A stretch of DNA of 64,000 nt, taken from NCBI RefSeq assembly GCF_048544455.1, contig NC_133538.1:147356922-147420921 (forward strand), given 5' to 3'. Position numbers and translations under genes: made by a program. The first letter of the stretch is position 1; each line of letters opens with the position of its first letter. The stretch is from Silene latifolia. Taxonomy: Eukaryota; Streptophyta; Magnoliopsida; Caryophyllales; Caryophyllaceae. Below, piece after piece: positions 22,531-33,211 of this stretch. The notes beneath the pieces were generated by a model. That model searched no databases and was not told the origin of the DNA. It worked only from the letters and a program-made list of their open reading frames with translations.

Positions 22531-23348
22531 TGGTTAATCTAAGGCGTTTCATCATAGGGATACAAGTTGTATTGTGCTAAAGTAAGGAGTAATGGGGTGG
22601 TCATAATCTTAGATATCTTAAACCAGACATATGTCATTTGTTTGAGAAATAATCATCTCATAATATTAAAATTATTAGTTGTTTATTAAACATAATACAA
22701 TCTATGTCTCCAATAATTCGTTTACCTTGATTAGATTTCTAGCTTTAGCTATGCGCTTTATGTATTACATAAACTATTAAAATTGTATCACAATTCTTAG
22801 TGTCAAAGAATACCACTTAAGGGTTTATAAGCCTTTCATATTTAGGCTTGTAATAGTTTCAGTTTGCTAAATACGAGTACTTAGTGCTCGTTTGGTTGCC
22901 CGTTGAAATTTAACTCCACCGGAATAACGAATTCTTGAGAATTAAGTTCCTACATGAAATTCAATTGATTTTAGAAAATCCGTTTGGTTGCCTACACAGA
23001 AATTTAATTCCATAAGAGTTGCAATTACCTAGGGGGGCTAGGTAATTCAATCATATCTTTTCATTTGCAAGTTGTTATTCACCTTTTATGAGTTATGAGA
23101 ACATGTAACTATATTTCTATCAATTAAGAAAAATTCGTACAAAAAAAAAAAACAATTGAGAGAATTGTTTGTCATAATCATAATCAATATAATAGTTATT
23201 TTAAAATTGATCAATTTAGCATATAATAATTTCGTTCTCCGTTTATAAGATTTTTTTTTATAACTTTCACACCAAATTAAGATTTTGATCGAAAATGCTC
23301 CATCAATAAACTTATCACATATACTCGCATTAGTTTTGGTATATTAAA

Positions 23349-23550
23349 TTTTTTTTTGATGGCGAGGGGATTGAATCCCCCCGGGCCTATGCATTGCCGC
23401 ACCACCACATGGACCATATAAGCCACCCCCTCCGGGGCTGCAGTGGCCAAGTGATCATCGCCCCAGCTGGTAGTCAAACCCGGGACCTCTCAACTTCTGC
23501 ATTTCCACAAGCTTCAATTTTTAACCCGGCTACCACTGGACTAATACCAC
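23349..23550 (-). mobile_element. tRNA-derived SINE, second copy
   Basis: Same element, same strand and same position within the repeat as 6236-6440: box A-like TAGTCCAGTGGTAGC near 23535, box B-like GGTTTGACTACC (one change from the first copy), T-run 23349-23357 as the poly(A) tail. Shared by descent of the host unit, not a separate insertion. Confidence 0.8.
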
Positions 23551-23880
23551 TTGGTTGTTAAATTTTTATTTGTAAAAGATAACATTATAGAGTTAAATTA
23601 TTGATAATGATCATATTTTTTCTAATTTGCAAGCTTGAGATGAAACGTCCTCCGACTGAGCTAAAAAAATACGACATAATATGATTGTTTTTTAATAAAG
23701 AGCTAAAAACATACACAACAACGAATACACATAATATGAATTATTTTAATAAAGAGCTAAAAACATACGAAATCATTCTTACAATAATTTTAGAGTATAC
23801 ATTTATTAGTATTTTTCAGTTACTAAGTTATCTACAATAGAACATTACAGACAGGCCCGTGCATCGCACGAGCATTAAAT

Positions 23881-23940
23881 CTAGTCTATCTAGTCTAGTC
23901 TAGTCTAGTCTAATCTAGTCTAGTCTAGTCTAGTCTAGTA
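23881..23940 (+). repeat. (TCTAG)n tract at Helitron C/D junction
   Basis: About eleven TCTAG units with one TAATC interruption, between the CTAG end of Helitron C and the TCTAGTATATT start of Helitron D. Confidence 0.9.
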
Positions 23941-25471
23941 TATTAATAAAGGAGGCTTTTTTCGAGCGATCGCAGAGAGTCCAACTTTTCTGAATAACTT
24001 TGGAGTAATATAGTATTATTGATGTATTGTATAAGGGATAAAATAGAGAAATAAAGTAATACTCTACCCTCAAGCCAACGACATTAGTGCAATCCTCCAT
24101 GCATAAGAATACTGATCTACCTTGGAGACTCACTATATTAAATTATCTCAAATTTTATTTGTGTATATATATGTGGCACCTATAAATTGCCACTTATATT
24201 ACGTTGCATAGATTTGTATTTGTACTATGATCATATAGTTTTTTTTCAGTTGATGGTTGTGCTATTATTTTGTAGTAGGAGTTAATGTTATTGTGGATTT
24301 GTGTGCATTGCTATCTCGATTAGTTTGAGCGTTTTTTTTTCATTTAATTTATTATTACTTGAATCCAATTGTGGTAAATTATTGCAGGTTTAATGATAGT
24401 TTGACATGGTGATGTTAGCTTTGGAATTATGTTCACCGAAGTATTTCTAAAATTTACGATTCACACATTTATTTAGTTATTTGTTGATGTCATGAAATAT
24501 AATTTCTTTATTTTAGTAACGTAATTTATTTTCATAGTACAATTATTACTCATTACAGTACTTTTTACGCAGTGTTTTGCATAAATATTATCCTACAACT
24601 AGTTGTATAATAACTATGTACAACCGCGTCAAAGTTATCGAGCTCTCACACAAAGTTGTTGAGTCATTTTACAAGTTATTGTGCTATTTTACGAAATTAT
24701 TGAGCGTGATATTAATTCTGTTAAGCTCAAAAATTTTGTATCATAACTCGATAATTTTGTTAATAGAGCTCGACAACTTTGTAACAAAACTCCCCAACAC
24801 TAAATAAGTTGTATATACAACCGGTTGTATAATACATTAACTGAGTATTTTCCACTTATGTACCCCTAACTAAAAAAAACTAAACCAAATTCTCTCAAGG
24901 TTGTAACAATGCGTCAATGCCTCTCAAATAATCAAATACAAAATCTCAAATTATTCAAATACAATATCTCAAATCAATCAAATTGTTTCAATTATAAATG
25001 ATATTTATCATTAATTACAAACCATTGATCGATTTAAGTTTTTTTTTTTTTGGGATTTTTATTCTATTAATTAATTAGGGTTCATGTTTAATTGAAAATT
25101 GTAAATCAAGTATGTTGAAGAAAGCTTGGTGGTTGGCTGGCGGCGAGGATGGATGTTGGACAAGGGAAGGGGCGAGTTCGACGGGACAAAGGGTGGTGTC
25201 GCCGACGATGGGAGATGGTGGGGTCATTGGCAGATGGTAGTTTGTATGGAAGGCAGGCCGTTCGGGGATAGGCGTAGGTTGGCCAGCAATAGGCCGAGGG
25301 GCTGTCGTTCCAGGAGCTCCGCTAAGGGAGGTTAGGTGGACGATGGTGGTAGGAAAGGTTGGTAGTGTGGTAGTTGCACCGGTTTTGCATATTGTTTTTT
25401 TTCTCCCATGCATAATATCGAGTACGATGGCACTGCGAAAAACTCTGGCGAGTAGTGGTGGCTGCAGCCAC
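23934..25471 (+). mobile_element. Helitron D, 5' part
   Basis: It starts TCTAGTATATTAATAAAGG like Helitron B and stays colinear with it (minus Athila-1 and the 399-bp MITE) until about 25471, where similarity stops after GGCTGCAGCCAC. No CTRR end with hairpin was recognised downstream, so the right boundary is open. It supplies the empty sites for Athila-1 and for the MITE at 17317. Confidence 0.5.
25105..25470 (+). other. GC-rich segment in Helitron D
   Basis: Counterpart of 17889-18310. Frames on both strands (112 codons minus, 69 plus) are not kept between copies. Confidence 0.4.
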
Positions 25472-25705
25472 GCGTAATATATAAATCAACTTTAATTGAG
25501 ATTTTTATAATCACTCTCTACCTTGCATCTATAAATAAATTAAATTGTGAAATTAAATCAGCTTTGCTCGCAAATTGTTACTTCTTCTTTTGATTATTAT
25601 TATAATTATTGTTTTCCGTTTCAATTATTCAGTTATTAATGATGCTACTCTTTCATCTAATTATTATTTTCGATTATCGGTGATTTATTATGTTGTTGAG
25701 TTATA

Positions 25706-25964
25706 CTTCCTCCATTCCATATGATAGTTTACGTTTGCTTTATAAAAGTATGTCAATGCTTGTTTTATTTTGTTTATATCTTTAGTTATATATGATTGAA
25801 AATTATAAAAGTTTGATATTCATAATACACTCGGCAAGACGTTTTAAACCAGATCTCACATGACTATCTTTTATGTTATACATTAGAAGTTGTACTGAAA
25901 ATTCTTCTCACTTATGAATAATGCCCAAAAAGCAAACGTAAATAATTCAATGGAACGGAGAAAG
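25706..25964 (+). mobile_element. Stowaway-like MITE
   Basis: 259 bp between TA dinucleotides. The ends pair well: CTTCCTCCATTCCATATGAT... and its inverted relative ending GGAACGGAGAAAG, with the inner ACGTTTGC/GCAAACGT arms also matching. Confidence 0.75.
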
Positions 25965-26228
25965 TAGTTTTTTAATGCTTGAGTTTATATAAAATGATTT
26001 TATAATTTTTTTTTAGGAGGTGGAGATCACGGGAGGATGAGCACACACCGATTACGTTTTCGGAAAATAGTCGTCATCTGAGGAGGTCATCTTTCGGGGC
26101 ACAGTTAGTCGTCGATCTTTGTAAAGTAAAATGGTTATTGACTATTGTGTAGGTGAACATGGCGGTAAGTTGTATTGATGAGATTTTTTTGTTCTTGATA
26201 TTAATTTAGTTTGAGTAATTTTTTAAAG
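25965..26228 (+). other. Unassigned, short GC-richer patch
   Basis: About 26015-26165 is less AT-rich than its surroundings, with no long frame. No identification. Confidence 0.3.
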
Positions 26229-26255
26229 CAGGTAAGTGGTGATTTAGCTCCATAA

Positions 26256-26559
26256 GAGCAATAGCATAGAGGTTTGTCAATAGGTTTTTAAGATGATGTG
26301 TCAATTATTTTAGAGGTTTGTCTACAAACCCTCTCTTGTTGGACATGGGTGTTAAGGTTCATGGATGAGAGGGGTTACAATATAGTATCCAGGTTTGTAG
26401 AGAGAGAATGCGAGAGAATAAATAGTATGATGTGCCATGTGATGAACCTTGAAGAGGTTTATTTATTGTTGGGATGAATTTTGTAGCTAAATGAGTTTGT
26501 ATACTAATTTATGTGGCACGAGAATAAACGTATTGCAGGTTTATCTATTGCTAATGCCC
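26256..26559 (+). mobile_element. Harbinger/Tourist-like MITE
   Basis: 304 bp flanked by TAA on both sides. The ends GAGCAATAGCATAG and CTATTGCTAATGCCC are inverted relatives. It interrupts the left arm of the TIR element, whose right arm shows the uninterrupted sequence CCCCATAACTC, so the empty site is visible. Confidence 0.8.
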
Positions 26560-26835
26560 TAACTCTTTACAGTTGTGAAATTAAGCCCCATAACTCTCTA
26601 TTGGAGTAATTTAGCCCCATTACTTATACATAAAGTGCAATTTGGCCCCAATTCAAATTCTCACAAAATTCTCATCAAAATCTCAATAGCTAAACCTCAA
26701 TTTCTACCCCAATCTAATCTTACCTTACTCAAAAGGTAATGTATTCTTGTTATTATCATTTAAATCGCCTTATTTTGTTACTAAACTAGATTAATTAGAG
26801 AAATATATATGTTCATTATTTGGTATATCAATCCG

Positions 26836-26967
26836 TCTCATTGTAGACGGACACTATCCATCTAAAGCTGTAAACGGATAGTGGTCCTCTCACAAAATGC
26901 AGTGAGTGGGCAAGTGACACACTATCTGTCTAAAACTTTAGACGGAAAGTGTCCGTCTAAAGTGAGA
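26836..26967 (+). repeat. Foldback MITE-like unit
   Basis: Arms TAGACGGACACTATCC (about 26844-26859) and GGAAAGTGTCCGTCTAAAG (about 26944-26962) are inverted copies, and inner copies of the same arm motif (CGGATAGTG, CACTATCTGTC) lie between. About 130 bp in the middle of the TIR element. Confidence 0.6.
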
Positions 26968-27204
26968 ATTTGTGTTGGTGTATTATATGGTTGTTCAATA
27001 TATAGACATGTCAGATATGAGAGTGTTTGCTTATGACCGCTACTCCTTTGATTTTTTTTTGTTACATAAATTTGAAGAATATATATCGTTTATGAAAATG
27101 TGAAATTGTAATACGTATATGGAAAGTACAAGTTTTTTTTTTCTTATTTCTTTAAGCATGAGGAGAAATTGACGAGATATTGATTTCAAGGGAGATATTA
27201 GATA

Positions 27205-27434
27205 TATTAAGATAGAGGAATAACTAACTAAGAGGGTTAACTAACTAAAACTAACTAACTCTAGTTAGTTATATCCTAACAAACTATCTAACTGAATTGC
27301 TCACTATATAAGCAGAGTAATTCATTCATTGTAACTCACTTCTGATGATTACAAAATCATATTCAATAATAACTTCAATATTCTTCTTCATCATTCATAT
27401 CACATTCATATGATTACATCAATGGTGTTTTATA
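27205..27434 (+). repeat. Copia-2 5' LTR
   Basis: 230 bp, TATTAAGATAG to GTGTTTTATA. Contains TATATAAG at 27305-27312. It includes runs of AACTAACT/AGTTAGTT (about 27224-27270) that can fold on themselves. Confidence 0.93.
27305..27312 (+). promoter_or_regulatory. Copia-2 LTR TATA box
   Basis: TATATAAG about 100 bp into the LTR, with the same box at 32329-32336 in the 3' LTR. Transcript start inferred about 30 bp downstream. Confidence 0.6.
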
Positions 27435-27450
27435 TGGTATCAATCGCGAG
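27435..27450 (+). other. Copia-2 primer binding site
   Basis: TGGTATCAATCGCGAG directly abuts the LTR. The first eight bases match the initiator tRNA-Met site used by most plant copia elements. Confidence 0.75.
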
Positions 27451-27618
27451 TTCGATTCTGGGTTATTAAGTTCTTTATTTCTTTTCCGCTGCACATTCAT
27501 CACCTTACTTCATTCTGGTATCGATTTTTCTTCTTCTTTCTTGCTTCCATTCCATCATCTTGATCAACTTCGTTTTTTGATCAATTTTCGTGATTTTACT
27601 TAATTGTTCATCATCATA

Positions 27619-28789
27619 ATGCCTGAGAATATTGATAATTCTGAAGTTTCTCCTTATGCCTTCTTTGATGACCCTTTGTTCCTATCTACCAATGATCAAC
27701 CTAACTTGAAACCGATTGATTACAAGTTTAATAGTAGTAATTTTATGAATTGGAAGAGGGATACATATGTGTCTTTGATTTCTAAAAACAAAGAAGGGTT
27801 CATAGATGGGTCTGTAAAGAAGCCTGACAGTTCTGATAAAAAATATCATCAATGGATGCGTTGTGATATACTTGTTAGGCATTGGATGCGTAATTCTATG
27901 GATGATGACATTAAAGAAAATATGTCTTATGCTAATTCATCCAAGGAGTTATGGGATGAGTTGATTGAAAGATATGGTGATGTCAATGCTATAGAGATTT
28001 ACCAACTTCGTAAGGATTTGAATGCTATTAGTCAGGGTAATACATCTCTGGTTGAGTATTACAGTAACATGAAAAGAACATGGGAGAACCTTGACACCCT
28101 TGACCCTATTCCCACTTGCACTTGTGGAGCACTCAGTTCTTGTACATGTCAGTTACTCAAGAGAATTCTTGACAGGGATACACATGCCAAGTTGATCCAA
28201 TTCTTGATGGGTTTAAACAGTGGGTATGAGGGTGTTAAGACCAATATTTTGTCCATGGAGCCCTTGCCACCTCTGAACAAAGCACTGTCTTTGTTACAAA
28301 AAAATAGAGAGATGCGATTTTACGATCTTTGTGGATGTCCTTGGTAAAGCCAATGCATATGCTGCTGGGGTTGAGGTTAAACAACCAGACCTAAAGAAAG
28401 CTAAGAAAGATAATTCAGTTGATGATGATGCTGAAATTATTGTGCCTAAAAAGTGTACTCATTGCAACAAGAAGGGACATTCTATAGATGAGTGTTTTCA
28501 GTTAAAGACTTGTTCTTTTTGTGGCAAGAAAGGGCACATTCAATCCATCTGCAAATGGTATAAACAAAGTAGAAGCTTCAGAGGTAGAGGAAGAGGTGGT
28601 TATGGTCGAGGAAACTCTGCTAGGGGTGGTTATTCTGGAAGGAATGCTAATAATGCAGATGTTATGCAATATGAGGACTATCTGCAGGATGACCCTCTCA
28701 TGGATTTCTCCTCCAGTTCTCAGAATAACACATCTTTTAATTCTGACATGGTTGATGGCATTGTTGATTACATTTGCAGAGGGTCATGA
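27619..28789 (+). pseudogene. Copia-2 gag with two CCHC knuckles
   Basis: The likely start is ATG at 27619 (MPENIDNSEVSPYAF). The capsid region (NFMNWKRDTYVSL ... SKELWDELIERYGD ... LRKDLNAISQGNTSLVEYYSNMK) is clear. A frame change in an A7 run near 28299-28305 ends the first frame. The rest (about 28331-28789) has two zinc knuckles, CTHCNKKGHSIDEC and CSFCGKKGHIQSIC, then an Arg/Gly-rich stretch. The knuckles and RG-rich tail would bind RNA. One base in a homopolymer is the only break seen in gag. Confidence 0.85.
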
Positions 28790-29285
28790 AGAGCTTTGGT
28801 GATAGGGCAAAGAATAACAGTGTGTGTCTACCGCAAACTTTGCGGTAAATACAGATGGTCCAATCTGTGGTTAGTTGTTTTGATACTCATAATTGGATTG
28901 TGGATATCTGGAGCCTCGAGACCACATGACATCTCAGTTGTCTATTTTGAGTAATATTCAGAATTTGGTGAAACCTCTTATTGTGGCATTACCAGATGGT
29001 AGCATAAAATTTGTCTATCAAATGGGGAGAGTTTGTTTGACCCCTACAATTACTTTAGAGAATGTTCTGGTGATTCCTGGTTTTAGACAAAACCTTCTTT
29101 TCGTTAGCAAGCTTGTAGAGAATTCTAAGATGACAGCCATTTTTACTCCTACTGAATGTGTTTTACAGGACCATTTAAGTAAGACCATTCTTGGGAGAGC
29201 AAGAAGAGTGGGAGATCTTTACAAGCTCAGGCCAGCAGCAGGGAGCATGTTTGGCAAGAATAAACCAAAGTGGCGGGGAGCTTAA
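28790..29285 (+). pseudogene. Copia-2 protease, frameshifted at the active site
   Basis: The aspartic protease active-site loop (Asp-Ser-Gly-Ala type) is recognisable at about 28895-28925 but is split by one extra base after the Asp codon and another a few codons later. Downstream the fold continues as HMTSQLSIL in altered frames, then DGSIKFVYQMGRV, LENVLVIPGFRQNLLFVSKLVE (28893-29285). Protease would cut the polyprotein; this one is inactive as read. Confidence 0.8.
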
Positions 29286-31501
29286 GCGGCGGGAACACTA
29301 GCCTAAGTAATTGTAGTTTAGGGAATAATCAGCTTGTTAATACTAGTAGAGTGTTCAATGTAAAAACTCTTGATGCTCAGTTGGTTCATGATAGATTGGG
29401 GCATACTTCTGTTGAAAAGCTTCAGCATGTAATTGGATTAAATAAGCAAGCTCTTAAGAAATTTCATTGTGAGACTTGTGCATTGGCCAAGCATCATTCT
29501 CTTCCTTATCCAAGGAGTATTTCACATGCTTTATCTCCTTTTGATTTATTACATGCTGATCTATGGGGTCCTTATAGGACAGTAGCATTGAATGGTGCTA
29601 GTTATTTTCTCACTTTAGTAGATGATTGCTCAAGATCCACATGGACATTCTTACTTCAGAATAAGATGCAAGTACCAGCAATCTTAAGACAATTTTTAAA
29701 TCAGATCACCACACAATTTCAGAAGAACCTCAAAGTTTTTAGAAGTGATAATGGTTCTGAGTTTATCCAAGCTCAGTGTCATGAATTGTTCAGTACCAAA
29801 GGAATTTTGCACCAAACGAGTATGGCAGGCAGGCCACAGCAGAATGGCCGTGTTGAAAGGAAGCACAGGCACCTGGTTGAGACTGCTAGATCTTTAAAGT
29901 TGCATGCTCATTTGCCTGCAAAGTTTTGGGGTGACTGTATCTTAGCAGCTACCTATCTTATCAACAAAATGCCTACAACAGTACTGAAATGGCAGACTCC
30001 CTATGAAGTTTTATTTAAACAAAAACCCAAGTATGAAGAATTAAGGGTGTTTGGTTGCTTATGCTATGCAAGTATACCATTGGGACAATCTGACAAGTTT
30101 GCTGCAAAGGCAAAGAAGTGTATTATGATTGGATATCCATTTGGGAAGAAAGGATACAAAGTTTATGATTTGGAAACCCACAAAAGTTTCTTTAGCAGAG
30201 ATGTAAAATTTCAGGAGCATATCTTCCCATTTAAGCCAAGTCATAAAGATATACAAATACATTCAGAAGCACAGCAAATTTCTGATGATCCACTAGCATT
30301 AGTAAATCCTGGAGATTCTCAATGTATTGTTTCACACAGGAATGTTGAAATACCTGAAACAACACCTGATGTGCAAACAAATGAGATACCTAGCACTGTC
30401 AACACAGAAGTTCCAGAGAATAATGTTGAAGTTACAACTATTCCTGGGATTCCTGCAACAACTACTAATGCTGCAGATAATGTAGTCAGGAGATCTACTA
30501 GACCTGTCATTCCTACAGGCAGGTTCAAAGAATATCAGTGCAATGTTAAGCTTCCTACTAGGACAACTGTGACTCCAGCTAGGCAAGCACTTCATGCTTC
30601 TATCTTAAATGATCTGAGTGAGTTTGATCCAGCATATGTGGCTTCTATCTCTAATGTCATGGCTGAACCTGAACCAACACACTATGCTCAAGCTATAAAG
30701 AATCCAAAATGGGTTGAAGCAATGAACTTAGAGTTGGCAGCATTAGAAAAGACACAGACATGGGAATTGACTGAACTGCCTATTGGTCATAAAGCAATAG
30801 GACACAAGTGGGTATATAAGATAAAGTACAAAGCAGATGGGACAATTGAAAGATACAAGGCAAGATTAGTTGCCAAGGGATATAATCAGATAAAAGACAA
30901 AGATTATAGGCATACTTTTTCACCAGTAGCCAAGTTTACTACTGTCAGGTCTCTAATTGCACTTGCATCAGCTAAGAACTGGGTTTTGCATCAACTAGAT
31001 ATCAACAATGCTTTTTTACATGGATTTCTAGATGAGGAGGTGTATATGACAGTCCCTCAAGGATATGGTAAAGCTAGACCTGGTCAAGTTTGCAAACTAA
31101 AGAGATCTTTATATGGCTTAAAACAAGCCTCAAGACAATGGAACAAGGAGCTAACTAAGGACTTGGTCAGTGAAGGATTTCAACAGTCCAAACATGATTA
31201 TTCTATGTTTACAAGGAAAGATCCCAAAACTGGAGATTTTCTTATTGCCTTGGTTTATGTGGACGATGTGTTAATCACAGGCAGTAATGCTACACAAATT
31301 TCATTTGTAAAAGATGGTTTGCATACCAAGTTTACAATAAAAGACCTAGGTCGGGCCGGATATTTCCTAGGACGGAGATTGCGAGGGGAATGCCACAGAA
31401 TAATCATTAATCAAAGAAAGTATATCTTGGATATACTTAAGGACATAGGGATGGAAAATTGTGCAACCACTGAGTTTCCACTCCTAGAGGACTCTGATTG
31501 A
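29270..31501 (+). pseudogene. Copia-2 integrase and reverse transcriptase
   Basis: 743 open codons. Integrase: zinc region HDRLGHTSVEKL ... CETCALAKH (about residues 40-70), catalytic residues in HADLWGP (about 98), RSDNGSEF (about 160) and NGRVERKHRH (about 190), then GYPFGKKGYKVYD. RT: WVEAMNLELAALEK (about 480), YKARLVAKGYNQ, NNAFLHGFLDEEVYM, YGLKQASRQW and YVDD with the first Asp at about residue 665. The frame ends at 31501 just before the RT/RNase H link. All integrase and RT catalytic residues are present, so this half looks intact. Confidence 0.9.
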
Positions 31502-32220
31502 GCACCGATAAGGAGAATTGCTTTGAGTGATCCGTAAGCGCAGTACATGAGATTAATAGGGAGATCTGTTATATTTGAGTTTGAGCAGCTCGACATTTCA
31601 CATTGTGTTCAAAGATCCGAGTCGGTTCTAACTCAACCAAGAATGCCTCATCTCACTGCAGATTGCACGTCATAAAGTATCTCAAAACCACAGTGAACAT
31701 GGGTTTGTTCTATCCTGCTCAATCAGACATGACATTAAGAGCATACACGGATGCAGATTGGGCTCAATGCCCATTCAGTTCCAGATCATTGAGTGGCTAC
31801 TGCATATTTTTTGGTAAGGCTTTGATTTCGTGGAAAACGAAGAAGCAAAAAACGGTTAGCAAGAGCTCTACTGAGGCAGAGTATCGTAGCATGTCATATA
31901 CAGCAAGTGAGCTTGTTTGGTTAGCAGCTCTACTTCAGGAGATGCAAGTCAATGTTCCTCTTCCAATCCCACTGTATTGTGACAACAAATCTGCACAATC
32001 TATTGCTATGAATCCTGTTTTCCACGAGAGGACTAAGCACCTAAATGTGGATTGCCATTTTGTGAGAGACAAACAAGAAGAAGGGTTCCTTTACACTCAG
32101 CATGTCAGCTCTGAACAGCAACTGGCAGACATAATGACTAAACCTCTAGGAGGACATCAACATAAGCTGCTCTCTTCCAAGCTAGGACTTTTACAATTGA
32201 ATAAGGATTGTCCAGCTTGA
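31502..32220 (+). pseudogene. Copia-2 RNase H
   Basis: The linker 31502-31602 is damaged (YMRLIGRS recognisable, then substitutions and stops). From 31603 a 205-codon frame carries the RNase H core: AYTDADWAQCPFSSRSLSGYC, SKSSTEAEYRSMSYTASELVWL, YCDNKSAQSIAMNPVFHERTKH and DIMTKPLGG, ending at 32220 beside the polypurine tract. Confidence 0.85.
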
Positions 32221-32228
32221 GGGGGGGA

Positions 32229-32458
32229 TATTAAGATAGAGGAATAACTAACTAAGAGGGTTAACTAACTAAAACTAACTAACTCTAGTTAGTTATATCC
32301 TAACAAACTATCTAACTGAATTGCTCACTATATAAGCAGAGTAATTCATTCATTGTAACTCACTTCTGATGATTACAAAATCATATTCAATAATAACTTC
32401 AATATTCTTCTTCATCATTCATATCACATTCATATGATTACATCAATGGTGTTTTATA
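32229..32458 (+). repeat. Copia-2 3' LTR
   Basis: 230 bp; no difference from the 5' LTR found by reading the two side by side. Preceded by the polypurine tract GAGGGGGGA. Confidence 0.93.
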
Positions 32459-32599
32459 AGATACAATTTGAATTGGTGCCAAATTTCACTTTATGTATAA
32501 GTATTGGGGCTAAATTACTCCAATTCAGAGTTATGAGGCTTAATTTCACAATTGTAAAGAGTTATGGGGCTAAATCACCACTTCCCCGTTTGTTTAAAG

Positions 32600-32793
32600 G
32601 GATTTTAATTTATGTGAATAGGATATATAAGTACTTATTGTCAGCTATATCAATGAACATCTACTGACTACTATGAGTCTATGACCGTCTGCCATGTTTT
32701 GTTTATCCCTCTTTCTAAGAGAAGGACCTAAACTATGGATCTTTTTCCTGGTAAGGACTTGAACATGATTAAAACTTTCCAAGTAAGGACCTA
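32600..32793 (+). other. Unassigned spacer
   Basis: Flanking DNA between the TIR element and the next MITE. Nothing recognised. Confidence 0.4.
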
Positions 32794-33050
32794 CTCCCTC
32801 CATTCAACTCCACTTTACAGGTTTCTCTTTTGCACACTATTCACAAGCGGACATTCAATTTCAGTTTTCTCTCGATACATAAGTTAAAATATATTCATGT
32901 GAGATCTTATTTGATTCGTCTTTAAGAGTACTTTTAAAATATCTAACTTTTATAATTTTTACAAATACATAGTTAAAGATATTTACCGTGTAAAAGTCGC
33001 GTTGCAAACGTGATAAAGCAAACATGTAAAGTGGAGTTGAATGGAGGGAG
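32794..33050 (+). mobile_element. Stowaway MITE
   Basis: 257 bp flanked by TA. The terminal inverted repeats are perfect over about 25 bp, starting CTCCCTCCATTCAACTCC. Tc1/mariner-type MITE by target and ends. Confidence 0.88.
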
Positions 33051-33211
33051 TAATATACAACATCCGTCAATACTGCCGTTATGTGTCAGATTTGACTCCT
33101 TAGTTGTCCTTTTCATGACAAGGAGTTGCATTTTTCTATTTCACTAAAATAATTATGATTTATGTGTAAATTCTATCCACTGCCATTTCAATCAATATAT
33201 GAAGTGTGCAT

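Larger units (their letters stand above)
20895..23884 (+). mobile_element. Helitron C
   Basis: It starts TCTATATTATTAAAG at 20895, only about ten bases after the end of Helitron B, and ends with the hairpin CGTGC-ATC-GCACG (about 23856-23868) plus ATTAAATCTAGT at 23873-23885. About 3.0 kb. Its last 1.1 kb matches Helitron A. It carries a SINE at 23349-23550. No Rep/helicase ORF, so non-autonomous. Confidence 0.6.
27205..32458 (+). mobile_element. Copia-2: young Ty1/copia element with broken frames
   Basis: 5254 bp, with target duplication AGATA (27200-27204 and 32459-32463) and two 230-bp LTRs that I read as identical. tRNA-Met-type primer site (TGGTATCA) directly after the 5' LTR; polypurine tract GAGGGGGGA directly before the 3' LTR. 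Order: gag with two zinc knuckles, protease, integrase, RT, RNase H. The LTR ends are TATT...TATA, not TG...CA. Single-base frame changes break gag, protease and the RT/RNase H junction. Confidence 0.93.
26229..32592 (+). mobile_element. TIR transposon split by a MITE and Copia-2
   Basis: Left arm (26234-26255 continued at 26563-26680) and right arm (32464-32587) are about 125-bp inverted repeats: AAGTGGTGATTTAGC reads inward from both ends, followed by CCCCATAACTCT, TTGTGAAATTAAG and further matches. Without Copia-2 and the MITE the element is about 0.8 kb with no coding. TTTAAAG lies just outside both ends (26222-26228, 32593-32599) and may be the target duplication. Long arms suggest a Mutator-like or foldback element; the superfamily is not settled. 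Confidence 0.6.
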
